A stretch of 64,000 nucleotides of DNA from Sporosarcina sp. 6E9 (GCF_017921835.1 NZ_JAGEMN010000001.1:1109874-1173873), one strand, 5' to 3'. Numbered from the stretch's first letter, positions 7,690-16,698 are shown. Translations and numbers: made by a program. Notes: generated from the sequence alone by a model not told the origin.

Positions 7690-8850
7690 TTACACAATTG
7701 CATCTTCCAACACTAGATCATTTTCTGCAAATCGTTCCACACGAAGTGGCATTAAATCTAGCGTTTCATATTTCCCTTTACAAATTAACTCAGCCAATCC
7801 AAGCCCTACCCCGGGCGCCTGCTGCATTCCATGACCGCTAAATCCAAGTGCAACAAAGTAACCTTCCATTAATGGATGTTCTCCGATAATGGCGTTTTGA
7901 TCCACCGTATTATAGTCATACATTCCAGCCCAACCCGATTCCAATTTGAGTCTTTCGAAATTCGGGACTCGGTGCGCCAAGATGGGCCATAAATAATCAA
8001 ATGATGATCGTTTCCAATTAAAGTCAATACCGGGTTTCACATCTTCCGAAAATCCAGCTAATACTTTATCACCTTCGTGGCGGAAATAGACCCCCGTCGG
8101 ATCAATTGTAAGCGGTAACATTTTCTCTAATTTTTTAGTAGAATCAAAGATGTACATTTGACGTTTCAGTGGCACAACCGGTAATGGCAATCCAATCGCT
8201 CCGCTTAACTCAGCTCCCCAAGCACCTGCACAGTTAATAACAATTGGTGCGGAATAAGTTGTCCCATCAACTAATTGAACACCAGTCATTCGTCCACCTT
8301 CCGCAATTAACGAAGCGACCTCTGCAGAAATATACTCTACTCCCATTGCTTGCGCGTTTTTACGATAAGCCTGCATGACAGAGTGCGGATCAAGATAACC
8401 ATCCTCTTTACAGTACAATCCACCTATAAGGTCACCTATTTCCAGCTCCGGTATAATATTCGTTAAATCCACGGATGAAAGTATTTCAGAAGGAACACCA
8501 AGCTTATTTTGCAACGCAAGTTGTTTTGTAAATGCAGGCAACATCTGTTCAGTCGCTAAAAATAAATAACCTCGTTGTTTGAAATCAATTTCAGCTTTTT
8601 CTCCATCAATTTCCATATCATCTGCAAAGTTTTTATATACCTCTAAACTGAACCGGCTTAATTGAATATTGATAGACGTTGAATATAATTGTCTGAAACC
8701 GCCTGCACTTCGCGCTGTCGATGAATATTCATACGTTGGATCTTTTTCAAAAACGAGAATACTCCCCTCAAAGCCATTCTTACGCAATGAATAAGCAGTA
8801 CTTGAACCCATTACTCCCCCACCAACAATAATGATATCTGCTTTTTTCAA
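7690..8850 (-). CDS. FAD-dependent amino-acid oxidoreductase (DadA/sarcosine oxidase-like)
   Basis: 386 aa. The N-terminal Rossmann motif DIIIVGGGVMGSSTAYSL binds FAD. SSTARSAGGFRQLYS is the usual next segment of the DAO family (pfam01266), and the C-terminal GFSGHGMQQAPGVG closes the flavin site. The family oxidises D-amino acids, proline, sarcosine or glycine to imino acids; the substrate is not readable from sequence. The start is TTG at 8850 after GAGGAG. It lies 44 nt after the OCD-family gene and 40-50 nt before the symporter, so the three are probably one transcript. Confidence 0.88.
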   Translation of the reverse strand: MKKADIIIVGGGVMGSSTAYSLRKNGFEGSILVFEKDPTYEYSSTARSAGGFRQLYSTSINIQLSRFSLEVYKNFADDMEIDGEKAEIDFKQRGYLFLATEQMLPAFTKQLALQNKLGVPSEILSSVDLTNIIPELEIGDLIGGLYCKEDGYLDPHSVMQAYRKNAQAMGVEYISAEVASLIAEGGRMTGVQLVDGTTYSAPIVINCAGAWGAELSGAIGLPLPVVPLKRQMYIFDSTKKLEKMLPLTIDPTGVYFRHEGDKVLAGFSEDVKPGIDFNWKRSSFDYLWPILAHRVPNFERLKLESGWAGMYDYNTVDQNAIIGEHPLMEGYFVALGFSGHGMQQAPGVGLGLAELICKGKYETLDLMPLRVERFAENDLVLEDAIV

Positions 8851-8894
8851 GTTGTTATTCTCCTCTCAAAAAATATAGTCTGTCTCCGGATATT

Positions 8895-9872
8895 TCACGA
8901 TAAATCAACAGTAACCCCGACTTTATTTTTGCACGCTTTATCGTAAAAGTATTTTGCAACGACAATATCGACGATGGCAAGTCCGACCGATTTAAATATT
9001 GTTATTTCCTGCTCATTTTCTCTTCCCGCTAGTTCTCCACTTACAATTCGCCCAAGTTCCCCGTGAATTTCACATTCAGAAAACACACCCGCTTGTATCG
9101 GGATTTGTAAATCCCCTGTTTCTTCCAATGCCGCTTCTCTTGCTTCAACAACCACCTTAGACGCATCGCAAATAGCAGATGTCGGTAGCTCCTGCATTGT
9201 GGGTCGGAATGAGCCGACTGCATTTACATGGATCCCCGGCTGTAAATTATCCGAAAACACCGGCGACATCGAAGTTGTAGCCGTGACAAGAACGTCCGAT
9301 TTTCGAACAAGTTCATTTGGATCTTTGCAAATAACAACTTCCTTTTGAAACTTGCTTTCCATAAATTTCGAAAACTCTTCTGCCTTCCCTACACTTCGAT
9401 TGTATAGATAGATTGTATCGATATCCCTCACCGCTAGAATCGCTTCACACAGTCCTTTCGCCTGTTCTCCAGTACCGATAATCCCTAAGATTTTGGCGTC
9501 TGGACGCGCTAAATATTTTGTTGCAACACCCGACAATGCCCCTGTTCGAATGAGTGTCAAATAAGACCCTTCTAGTAATGCAAGCGGCTCCCCCGTTGTT
9601 ATGTCCGAAAGTAAAACAACCCCATGAATCACCTTTTTTTCAAGGTCCTTATTAGTCGGTACAACTGTCACATACTTTAGTCCCATTGCATGTAAACCTT
9701 CCGCAACTGACGGCATAATGACTCCAGAACTCTCTTTGCCAAACGGAAGAATCGTTCGAATTGGCGTATCCGTATTTGATGCGGAGAACTCTTTCAAAGC
9801 CACTTCTACACATTGTAAAATTTCTTTCATATCCGCTAAATTCATTTGATCTTTCCCACTCAACACCAACAT
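8895..9872 (-). CDS. Ornithine cyclodeaminase/mu-crystallin family protein (imine reductase or cyclodeaminase)
   Basis: 325 aa. A Rossmann motif (GIIGTGEQA) lies near residue 135. Family segments are SYLTLIRTGALSGVATKYLA before it, and VTATTSMSPVF, HVNAVGSFRPTMQEL and ITIFKSVGLAIVD after it. Members include ornithine and lysine cyclodeaminases, Delta1-pyrroline-2-carboxylate and piperideine-2-carboxylate reductases, and EutC of ectoine breakdown. Next to an FAD oxidase, reduction of a cyclic imine formed by the oxidase is attractive but unproven. The ATG at 9872 follows GGGAGG. First gene of the unit. Confidence 0.86.
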   Translation of the reverse strand: MLVLSGKDQMNLADMKEILQCVEVALKEFSASNTDTPIRTILPFGKESSGVIMPSVAEGLHAMGLKYVTVVPTNKDLEKKVIHGVVLLSDITTGEPLALLEGSYLTLIRTGALSGVATKYLARPDAKILGIIGTGEQAKGLCEAILAVRDIDTIYLYNRSVGKAEEFSKFMESKFQKEVVICKDPNELVRKSDVLVTATTSMSPVFSDNLQPGIHVNAVGSFRPTMQELPTSAICDASKVVVEAREAALEETGDLQIPIQAGVFSECEIHGELGRIVSGELAGRENEQEITIFKSVGLAIVDIVVAKYFYDKACKNKVGVTVDLS

Positions 9873-10036
9873 ATGATTTTCCTCCCATCAACTGAATTAA
9901 CCTTTCTTCTATTATACGCTCATAAATTCTAAAGAAAATGTCCAATGTGCACAATCTTCTGGTATAATAATAAATAGATAGTCTTCTGAAAATACAATTA
10001 ATTGTAAATGTGGAATTAAAGTAAGGAGGGATGGAA
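9873..10036. promoter_or_regulatory. Divergent promoter region with central palindrome
   Basis: A minus-strand -10 TATAAT (9916-9911) serves the catabolic unit and a plus-strand -10 TATAAT (9961-9968 region) serves the regulator. Between them lies TGTGCACA (9946-9953) within a longer AATGTGCACAAT near-palindrome, a candidate operator. Neither promoter has a strong -35, which fits activator dependence. Confidence 0.5.
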
Positions 10037-11251
10037 TTGCCAGACATTGGGCACTATGCACAATCAATCGTAGAACAGTTTTCTTCAATACTAGACATTC
10101 CGATTAGTATCACAGATAAAACGGGAATGATTATAGGAAGTACGGACATTAACCGACTTGGTTCGCATCACATCGTTACTATGGAAGTCACCAAGTCAGG
10201 TAAAATCATGTTCTTCTCGAAAGAACAAACTGCTGGACTTGTCAACGTCTTACCAGGAATTGCTGCCCCTCTAAGCTTCCAACAAGAAACAGTCGGTGTA
10301 CTTGGACTGATAGGTGACCCTGCGACAGTCGAACGGTACGTAAAATTTGTCCAATCCCATATTGAAATGCTTCTAATAAAAAATTTCCGTTCTAAAATAG
10401 TTGCCTCTCAAATGGAAACGATTCGCGATTTTATTCAACGTCTTCTAATTTATAAGGATGATGAGAACTTCAGAAGAATTCAAAACTATTGTGAAATGCA
10501 CGGATTCGCACTAGGGGTATCAAGGTGCTGTATTTTATTGGATATCCCGTTCAGAATTGATCAAACTCCTTCTAACGAAAATTCACAAACGTTTAACCAA
10601 ACAGAACAGGATCTTTTCTTATGCTTAACAAAGTTATTTATTGATAATGAACAGGATATCGTTGCCCCCTTAACGACGGGGCAATGGCTAATTTTAAAAC
10701 ATGTCAATTCAGATGATATGATTTCATTAAAAGAAAGATTAAATTATGCATCCGATTCGTTAAGGATGTTTTTAAGAAACAGAGATTTGGACAGCAAGTT
10801 TATGTTATCATATAGCGGATCTTCCTCAACAATAGGGGCAATTCTACAGTCCTATGAACAATTGAGGAAAGCTTTGGTGATTGCTAGAAGGAATAACTTC
10901 CAACAATCAATTGTCTCCATCGACGATTGGAATCTACTATCTCTTGCCCTTGTTGAGGAAATAAAACTACCTGCTAAACAAACGCTTGATAGTTACATTG
11001 AAAAACTAAACAGTCATCCAAATGGAACTGCACTCATCAAAAGTTTCCTTGTCTATTGCGAAGAACAATTGAACATGAGCCAAGCCGCAAGGAAACTGTA
11101 CATTCACCGCAATACTCTGTCATACAGGTTGCAACAACTGCAACAATTATTGAATATCGATTTGCATTCATTCAAACAATGCATGCTTCTTTACTTGGTT
11201 TTAAAACAACATGAACATGTCCACAAATTCGAAAAACTTATTCTGCAGTAA
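10037..11251 (+). CDS. CdaR/PucR-type transcriptional regulator
   Basis: 404 aa from TTG at 10037, chosen because AAGGAGGG is 7 nt upstream; the ATG at 10031 is too close to it. The N-terminus (about 1-130) looks like the diacid-recognition domain of CdaR (SIVEQFSSILDIPISITDK, then GVLGLIGDP). The C-terminus (about 340-395) is the PucR-type helix-turn-helix (NMSQAARKLYIHRNTLSYRL). Members activate adjacent catabolic or uptake genes on sensing a small acid. It is divergent from the oxidoreductase/symporter unit and is its probable regulator. Confidence 0.9.
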   Translation: MPDIGHYAQSIVEQFSSILDIPISITDKTGMIIGSTDINRLGSHHIVTMEVTKSGKIMFFSKEQTAGLVNVLPGIAAPLSFQQETVGVLGLIGDPATVERYVKFVQSHIEMLLIKNFRSKIVASQMETIRDFIQRLLIYKDDENFRRIQNYCEMHGFALGVSRCCILLDIPFRIDQTPSNENSQTFNQTEQDLFLCLTKLFIDNEQDIVAPLTTGQWLILKHVNSDDMISLKERLNYASDSLRMFLRNRDLDSKFMLSYSGSSSTIGAILQSYEQLRKALVIARRNNFQQSIVSIDDWNLLSLALVEEIKLPAKQTLDSYIEKLNSHPNGTALIKSFLVYCEEQLNMSQAARKLYIHRNTLSYRLQQLQQLLNIDLHSFKQCMLLYLVLKQHEHVHKFEKLILQ

Positions 11252-11272
11252 ATTAATATTGATAATAATATG

Positions 11273-11298
11273 ATTCGACCCCGAAAACGGGGTCGAAT
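11273..11298 (+). terminator. Hairpin after the regulator gene
   Basis: Eleven-base arms ATTCGACCCCG (11273-11283) and CGGGGTCGAAT (11288-11298) pair around AAAA. The tail is AAGTTTCG, so termination is plausible but not textbook. Confidence 0.6.
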
Positions 11299-11390
11299 AA
11301 GTTTCGCGGGACCTGTCTTTTGTTCAGTTAACCATTCATTCGTTTTCTCTCCAAATTAATAAATCATCCAGTCGGGTAAATTTTCGGTCT

Positions 11391-11701
11391 ATGACAATGG
11401 ATGAGTTGTTTCAACTTCAGTTTTTTACTGACATGGTTACAATTCCCGATGAGGTTTATGACACGCTTTCAAAAATCCGTAATGAATTACGTGATGAAGA
11501 ATCCGTCCATCTGACAGACGATTTAAACAGTCTCTCTCTGTGCTTCAAGCGAAGGCTTTGATAAACCGAAGGCAAGTTGTAAAAGTTGATGATATTGTCA
11601 TTCTTGAAAATGCACTATGGGAAACAGTTGATCAAAAGGATAACGTTAGACTTACATATTTAAGTAAATATACTTGCTATATTGACTATCCACTACGCTA
11701 A
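11391..11701 (+). pseudogene. Relic of a MoxR/RavA-type AAA+ ATPase (3' part)
   Basis: The frame from 11391 reads MTMDELFQLQFF...IPDEVYDTLSKIRNELRDE, then loses its frame at about 11535. The neighbouring frame continues VLQAKALINRRQVVKVDD and ILENALWETVD to a stop at 11701. The order (linker, then a lid segment ending in LLEHCLW-like residues) is that of the C-terminal part of MoxR/RavA ATPases. The Walker motifs are absent and a one-base shift splits the rest, so it is a dead fragment. It lies inside the 8-kb island and suggests past cargo loss. Confidence 0.6.
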
Positions 11702-11815
11702 AAACAAATCGCATTTATTAAAACTGTCATAACAGTTTCTTGCACATGCATGGAATATTCAAAAAAGACATGCATGGTTAAACCAGTATGTCCGCATCCT
11801 ATCCATTTCCCTACC

Positions 11816-12823
11816 TTACTTTTTATCGCCTTTCCTTTTAAATTTTTGCCAAAACCTTTTTTTGTCTTTATGATTATCGAGAAAAGCCCAAATAACGAAT
11901 GCACTTACAGCAATCAAACCAAGATAAACAAGCAATTCCTTGTAAGTAAATAACAGAAGATAATCCCATATAGAATTCCCTCGCACAAACACATCATACA
12001 AATCGGCATTTCGATAGCTAATCGGTAGTTGGTTCCCTATTCCATATTGCGGATAAGTGTGCCGCGTTACGTCTTTGGCCATTTCAATCGTTCTGCCCGC
12101 ATGATTTTTATAAGAGATGGTTAATTCCCAAATCGAGTCTTCGTATCGCCGATAGGTCGTATACTCGAATCGGTCAACGACAGTAGCTTCCGTTTTTGTC
12201 TTTCCGAATGGCTGTACTGTTCGAATCAGGTTCACTACAAAATTCTGGGCAATGAATAGAAAAATTACAATGACAATACCTGCATTTCTCCAAGCCCTTT
12301 GTCTAGAATCTACTTTTTTCTGTCGATTCTTTTTCTTTCGTTTCTTTTTCCTCATTCTTTTCCATTTTTCAAATCGCTTAGAGGTTACTTTCTCTTCTAA
12401 ACGCTCCAATGCAGGAATGGAGAAGAAAAAGGCCACAAGCAAACAGAAAGAGATAAACGCAAAAACGATAATGGCAATAAAGTAATAAAAGCTATCAATG
12501 AGTATATCGCGAAGTGTCGAAAAGGTCGTAGCACCTGTCAAATAACCATTAATCGTATCGCCAATTTCAATGTTCTCTATCTGACTTTTGGAAACACGGT
12601 TGCGATATTTAATCTCTTCTCCACCGGCGAGTTCGACCCTAACAAAATAGGTAGGAGGGGTGAATAACCCTTTGCTTGCTGTTTTATCAATGACTGTCGC
12701 TTCTGCTGATTGAATTGAAGCTAAATCGTACTCATCCAGATAAGTATCGATCATTATCCAAGTGAAAAGGCTGAAAAATAAACCCAAAACTAAAAGCCCA
12801 GCTAATTCTTTGATGTTTGTCAT
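11816..12823 (-). CDS. Membrane protein with two repeated extracytoplasmic modules (DUF3592-like)
   Basis: 335 aa from the ATG at 12823, behind GGAGGG; a GTG at 12841 is less likely. It has membrane segments near 7-27, 115-145, 180-205 and 290-315. Two similar soluble modules follow membrane segments: AEATVIDKTASK...YFVRVELAGGEEI, and TEATVVDRFEYTT...WELTISYKNHAGRTI. This duplicated pattern resembles DUF3592 proteins. A very basic cytoplasmic loop (KRMRKKKRKKKNRQKK) lies between them. No function is assigned. It stands alone in the island. Confidence 0.75.
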   Translation of the reverse strand: MTNIKELAGLLVLGLFFSLFTWIMIDTYLDEYDLASIQSAEATVIDKTASKGLFTPPTYFVRVELAGGEEIKYRNRVSKSQIENIEIGDTINGYLTGATTFSTLRDILIDSFYYFIAIIVFAFISFCLLVAFFFSIPALERLEEKVTSKRFEKWKRMRKKKRKKKNRQKKVDSRQRAWRNAGIVIVIFLFIAQNFVVNLIRTVQPFGKTKTEATVVDRFEYTTYRRYEDSIWELTISYKNHAGRTIEMAKDVTRHTYPQYGIGNQLPISYRNADLYDVFVRGNSIWDYLLLFTYKELLVYLGLIAVSAFVIWAFLDNHKDKKRFWQKFKRKGDKK

Positions 12824-13207
12824 AATTCCCTCCATAACCATCCTTCCACCACCATATCAAACAGACGTTAAAATACAACCAAAAAAACTACCAGCAAATA
12901 CTTTGATGACACAAGTCTACTAAAAATTCACCGTATGGTTGTTTCAAAATTTCTGCAATATAGAATCATTCTTTACTAGAAGGCTACTTCTTTAGTGTCA
13001 CGACAATAACCATCTAGAATGATATTCATAGTTACCGTTCAATATTGAAGTAGCATCCTCACTTGCATGTTGAATGATTTCTTCATCCTAAAGCTCGTTC
13101 GTCTAAGCCAATGCAACGATTAGATAGCAGCTTTTTATATGTAAGATTTAACAGATATGCATACTAAAGACACCACGTGGCAAACTAAAGTCGAGGAGGT
13201 GTATTTA
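12824..13207. other. Intergenic region, nothing recognised
   Basis: About 380 bp of A/T-rich DNA without a coding frame longer than about 30 codons that has a ribosome site. No hairpin, repeat or RNA family is recognised. It must hold the promoter of the small gene at 13208. Confidence 0.5.
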
Positions 13208-13342
13208 GTGAGCAACAGCCCGAAGAACAATTCAAGTGGTAACGCTAGTGATGAGCAAGCAGCTAGGAAGAATTTATCAAGGGAGTTTGATCATGAACTT
13301 GCAAACAAACCCTTGACACCGCTAGAAAGACATAATAATTAG
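13208..13342 (+). CDS. Small spore-protein-like protein, possibly truncated by a stop codon
   Basis: 44 aa from GTG at 13208, preceded by a strong AGGAGGTG six bases away. The sequence is hydrophilic, rich in Asn and Ser, and ends LTPLERHNN. The frame stops at TAG, but the next six codons in frame are KTKKRQ before TGA. A basic tail after ERxNN is typical of small spore proteins such as SspO, so the TAG may be a nonsense mutation of a Lys codon. The assignment is a resemblance in composition and ending, not a firm family match. Confidence 0.55.
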   Translation: MSNSPKNNSSGNASDEQAARKNLSREFDHELANKPLTPLERHNN

Positions 13343-13553
13343 AAAACGAAGAAGCGGCAATGAGCTAAAATAATGAAAGACCGAATTTTAAAACAAGTGC
13401 ATCTTTTGGTCATTCACACTGATTACTTCATATATTTACTATATTCCGCTTACATCTGCAAAAAGTTTCTTCAGGTATTCGTATAAATCCCAGTTATCAA
13501 AATGATACAGCAAGCCCCTATCTATAGTAAGATGGGGGCTATTGTACGCTTAC
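13343..13553. terminator. Intergenic region with a strong hairpin
   Basis: No gene is seen here. Arms AGCCCCTATC (13513-13522) and GATGGGGGCT (13531-13540) pair with one wobble and may terminate rightward transcription just before the repeat copy. Confidence 0.5.
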
Positions 13554-13652
13554 GTTTATAAACTATTGACCTAATTAATCGAGCGCAGGCTAGTTTTGAA
13601 AATAGTTCAATCTACTATGACGCTCAATAATTACAATGAAAAAACCACTTAA
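13554..13652 (+). pseudogene. Decayed 3' end of a serine recombinase gene
   Basis: In the frame of the recombinase at 3750-5660 this reads VYKLLT*LIERRLVLKIVQSTMTLNNYNEKTT*. It is colinear with the intact C-terminus but has an internal TAA and several replacements. Nothing of the remaining 600 codons is present upstream. It marks the recombinase end of a second element that has lost its integrase. Confidence 0.85.
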
Positions 13653-13748
13653 AATGTTGATTTTAAGTGGTTTTTGCCAGGCTTCTAATCCCTTATTGCC
13701 AAAGGTTTCAGACGCAATCATATTTAAGTTTACTACCGCACATCCTAA
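13554..13748. repeat. Direct repeat copy B (element end)
   Basis: Partner of 5562-5756. The segment 13630-13748 is identical over 119 bp. It contains a second copy of the 15-bp-stem terminator (13640-13675). Recombination between the copies would delete 7992 bp. Confidence 0.95.
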
Positions 13749-13772
13749 AGTATGAAATGCAACGGTTGACAA
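13740..13772 (-). pseudogene. mtaB: Native 5' end of mtaB, split by element insertion
   Basis: Thirteen bases after the rsmE stop, TTG at 13772 (ribosome site AAAGGTG, spacing 6) starts MSTVAFHTLGC, the MtaB/YqeV N-terminus. This is the gene expected after rsmE in the dnaK-dnaJ-prmA-rsmE-mtaB order of Bacillus. After the TGT codon the frame runs into the element end (AVVNLNMIASETF...) and stops at 13590. The protein would therefore be a 60-residue stub, and native transcription cannot yield intact MtaB. In other bacilli this enzyme makes ms2t6A at position 37 of certain tRNAs. Confidence 0.82.
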
Positions 13773-13785
13773 GGTAGTCACCTTT

Positions 13786-14526
13786 TCATTCAAATTCATA
13801 AGAGATAGCCGATAGAAAATATAGTGGTGCTGTTTCGGTACGTAAAATACGCGGTCCGAGTGCCACTGGAAGAAAACCCGCTGAAAGTAATTCCTCTGAT
13901 TCTGTTCTAGAAATTCCGCCTTCCGGTCCAAAGACGATTAGCACTTTCTGTTGATCAGTTATGCCACTGACTCGGTCCCGTGTTCGATGTGGATCTGTAC
14001 TCTTTGCATCCTCTTCATCTGCAAATAAAAGCACATCATAGTCACCCGAGCTTGCTATAAGCTGGCGCAATGTTTTCGGATGTTCAATTTTAGGGATGAC
14101 GGTTCGATGACATTGTTCTGCTGCTTGTTTCGCAATTTTTTGCAGTCGTTCAATTTTCTTGCCACCTTTTTTATCATCCCATTTAACGATAGATCGTTCC
14201 GCTTTAAAAGGAATCATGGAAAATAAACCGAGCTCTGTACCTTTTTGAACGATTAAATCATGTTTATCACCTTTAGCTAATCCGGATGCAATGGTAATCA
14301 TTACTGGTAGTTCATTTTTTGAAAGTGCTACCCCATGCTTTTGGATAACAACATAATCCGTGCCTATTTTAGTAATCAAAGCAGGATAGGCTTCACCAGC
14401 CGAAACCGCGATAAGTTTATCGTTAACGCCCATACGCATGACATGAACGATATGTTTGCGGTCTTCTCCGGTGATTTCTGCTATCCCGTTTTCATCAAAT
14501 GGTTCGTTAAGAAAATAGCGTTGCAA
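13786..14526 (-). CDS. rsmE: 16S rRNA m3U1498 methyltransferase RsmE
   Basis: 246 aa. An N-terminal PUA-like domain (HIVHVMRMGVNDKLI) is followed by a C-terminal SPOUT knot with FGPEGGIS and LGPRILRTETA, the SAM-binding loops of RsmE (YqeU). It methylates N3 of U1498 in the decoding region of 16S rRNA. It starts 5 nt after the prmA stop and is co-transcribed in the dnaK operon extension. Confidence 0.95.
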   Translation of the reverse strand: MQRYFLNEPFDENGIAEITGEDRKHIVHVMRMGVNDKLIAVSAGEAYPALITKIGTDYVVIQKHGVALSKNELPVMITIASGLAKGDKHDLIVQKGTELGLFSMIPFKAERSIVKWDDKKGGKKIERLQKIAKQAAEQCHRTVIPKIEHPKTLRQLIASSGDYDVLLFADEEDAKSTDPHRTRDRVSGITDQQKVLIVFGPEGGISRTESEELLSAGFLPVALGPRILRTETAPLYFLSAISYEFE

Positions 14527-14531
14527 CTGCG

Positions 14532-15476
14532 TTACACACCCTTTTTCTTAGCAATAATTGCGACCCAGTCTTCCATTAAGACTGATTCTATTATTTCAAA
14601 ACCTTTATTAACTAAATCATCTTTTACTTCGTCTCGTTTTTCTCCAATAATACCCGAAACAATAAAGAGACCGTCTTCTTGCAAGATTGAAGCAGCATCA
14701 GCTGAAAAGGACATGATAACGTCCGCCAAAATATTCGCTACGATCAGATTTGGTTTACTATCGACTTTTTCTAAAAGATTACCCTGTGTTACCTCGACTA
14801 TTTTCTCAACTTTGTTCAATTCAATATTTTCCATTGCAGCTTTAACTGCCACATAATCTAAATCGAGCGCTTCAACTTTTTTTGCTCCAAGCATCGCAGC
14901 CGCAATTGATAATACACCTGATCCAGTCCCAACATCGATTACGATATCATCCGTTTTGATATATTTCTCTAAAGCTTGGATACATAAAACGGTTGTTGGA
15001 TGCGTTCCTGTTCCAAAAGCCATACCAGGATCAAGTTCGATGATTAATTCGTCAGAGGCTACAGGATTATATTCTTCCCAAGTTGGAACAATTGTAAAAC
15101 GGCCAGAAACTTTAACAGGATGGTAATATTTTTTCCATGCTGTCGCCCAGTCTTCATCGTCAACTTCTGATGTTTTAATTTCGTTACGTCCGACGTTTAG
15201 ACCGAAACCTGGAAGTTCAGCAATAGATTGTTCGATTTCGCTCATCGTCTCGATCAAGAAACTATTAACAGGTAAATATGCTTTTACAATTACGCCATCC
15301 GCAGGGTAATCCTCTTTATCAAGTTCATAGATTTCTCCGAATTGATCCTCCCGAATTCGATCCGGCTCTTCCGAGTCCTCGATAATTACACCACTTGCCC
15401 CGGCTTCATGCAAAATATTCGCTACAGATTCCGTTGCTTCATGTGTTGTATGAACAGCTATTTCTGACCATTTCAA
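14532..15476 (-). CDS. prmA: Ribosomal protein L11 methyltransferase PrmA
   Basis: 314 aa. The N-terminal substrate-recognition domain (about 1-110) is followed by a class I methyltransferase with IDVGTGSGVLSIAA (SAM loop, near 178) and NLIVANILADVI (catalytic region). It trimethylates L11. It lies 15 nt after dnaJ, as in Bacillus (yqeT). Confidence 0.96.
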   Translation of the reverse strand: MKWSEIAVHTTHEATESVANILHEAGASGVIIEDSEEPDRIREDQFGEIYELDKEDYPADGVIVKAYLPVNSFLIETMSEIEQSIAELPGFGLNVGRNEIKTSEVDDEDWATAWKKYYHPVKVSGRFTIVPTWEEYNPVASDELIIELDPGMAFGTGTHPTTVLCIQALEKYIKTDDIVIDVGTGSGVLSIAAAMLGAKKVEALDLDYVAVKAAMENIELNKVEKIVEVTQGNLLEKVDSKPNLIVANILADVIMSFSADAASILQEDGLFIVSGIIGEKRDEVKDDLVNKGFEIIESVLMEDWVAIIAKKKGV

Positions 15477-15491
15477 ATTGTTTCATCTCCT

Positions 15492-16610
15492 TCATTCGCC
15501 TTTGATTGTTCGTTTAATTTTATCGAAAAGTGAACTAGAATATTCTTCTGGGCTATTGCCGCTAATTGCTGCAAATTCTCGCATTAATTCTTTTTGTTTT
15601 TCTGACATTTTTTTAGGCGTGACAACTTTTACAACAACATGTTGGTCACCAATACCGCGGCCATGAACATTTTTCACGCCTTTGCCTCTTAATCTAAATC
15701 TAGTTCCGGTTTGCGTTCCGGCTGGGATTTTTAAATTGACATCTCCATGAACAGTCGGCACTTGTATTTCATCGCCAAGTGCAGCTTGTGGATAGGATAA
15801 CCCTAGTTCTAAATAGATGTCATCTTCATCACGAATAAATTTTTCATGCGCTTTTACGCGGAATACAATATACAAATCACCTGATGGTCCGCCATTTTCG
15901 CCTGGTTCCCCTTGCCCTGAAACACGCAATTGTTGACCATCATCCACACCTTCGGGAATTGAAACTTTAATCTTCTTCATTTTCTTTACTTTACCCGAAC
16001 CGTGACATGTTGAACATTTTTCTGGAATGATTTTACCTGTACCTTCACAGTGATGACAGGCTCTACGATTAACCATTCTACCAAGTGGTGTGTCTTGGGT
16101 TATACTGATTTCACCAGTTCCGCTACAATGCGTACAGGTTTTCGCAGAAGTACCCTTTTTAGCACCTGATCCATTACAATTCCCGCATGTTTCTTCTTTC
16201 GGTATTTCAATTTCAGTTTCCTTACCGAATACAGCCTCCATGAAATCAATGGTCATCGTGTATTGCAAGTCATTACCTTTTCTTGGTGCATTCGGATCTC
16301 GTCGACGTGTATTACCTCCGAAAAACGAACTGAATATATCTTCAAATCCAAAACCGTCACCGCCAAAACCACCGCCGCCGAATCCTTGATTTGGACCCGC
16401 ATGACCAAATTGATCATAATTCGCTTTTTTAGATTCATCACTTAAGGTTTCATATGCTTCGGTTGCTTCTTTGAACTTCTCTTCCGCATCTGCTGCTTTA
16501 TTTAGGTCTGGGTGATACTTTTTTGATAACTTTCTATAAGCGCGTCTAATTTCATCTTTTGTCGCTGATTTCGAAACACCGAGCACTTCATAATAATCTC
16601 TCTTACTCAT
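15492..16610 (-). CDS. dnaJ: Chaperone DnaJ
   Basis: 372 aa. The J domain has HPD in KYHPDLNK, a Gly/Phe-rich linker (about 75-105) follows, and then four zinc repeats ([32 protein letters not shown]) and the substrate-binding C-terminus. It stimulates DnaK ATPase. Of the two adjacent ATGs, the second (16610) gives the family N-terminus MSKRDYYE. A hairpin separates it from dnaK, which can lower its expression relative to dnaK. Confidence 0.97.
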   Translation of the reverse strand: MSKRDYYEVLGVSKSATKDEIRRAYRKLSKKYHPDLNKAADAEEKFKEATEAYETLSDESKKANYDQFGHAGPNQGFGGGGFGGDGFGFEDIFSSFFGGNTRRRDPNAPRKGNDLQYTMTIDFMEAVFGKETEIEIPKEETCGNCNGSGAKKGTSAKTCTHCSGTGEISITQDTPLGRMVNRRACHHCEGTGKIIPEKCSTCHGSGKVKKMKKIKVSIPEGVDDGQQLRVSGQGEPGENGGPSGDLYIVFRVKAHEKFIRDEDDIYLELGLSYPQAALGDEIQVPTVHGDVNLKIPAGTQTGTRFRLRGKGVKNVHGRGIGDQHVVVKVVTPKKMSEKQKELMREFAAISGNSPEEYSSSLFDKIKRTIKGE

Positions 16611-16698
16611 CATTTCACTCTCCCAAAAACATTTCCTGTTGCTATTGTAACATGCTTTTAAATTTATACGTAGACGAACAATTATCGATAAAAAATGA

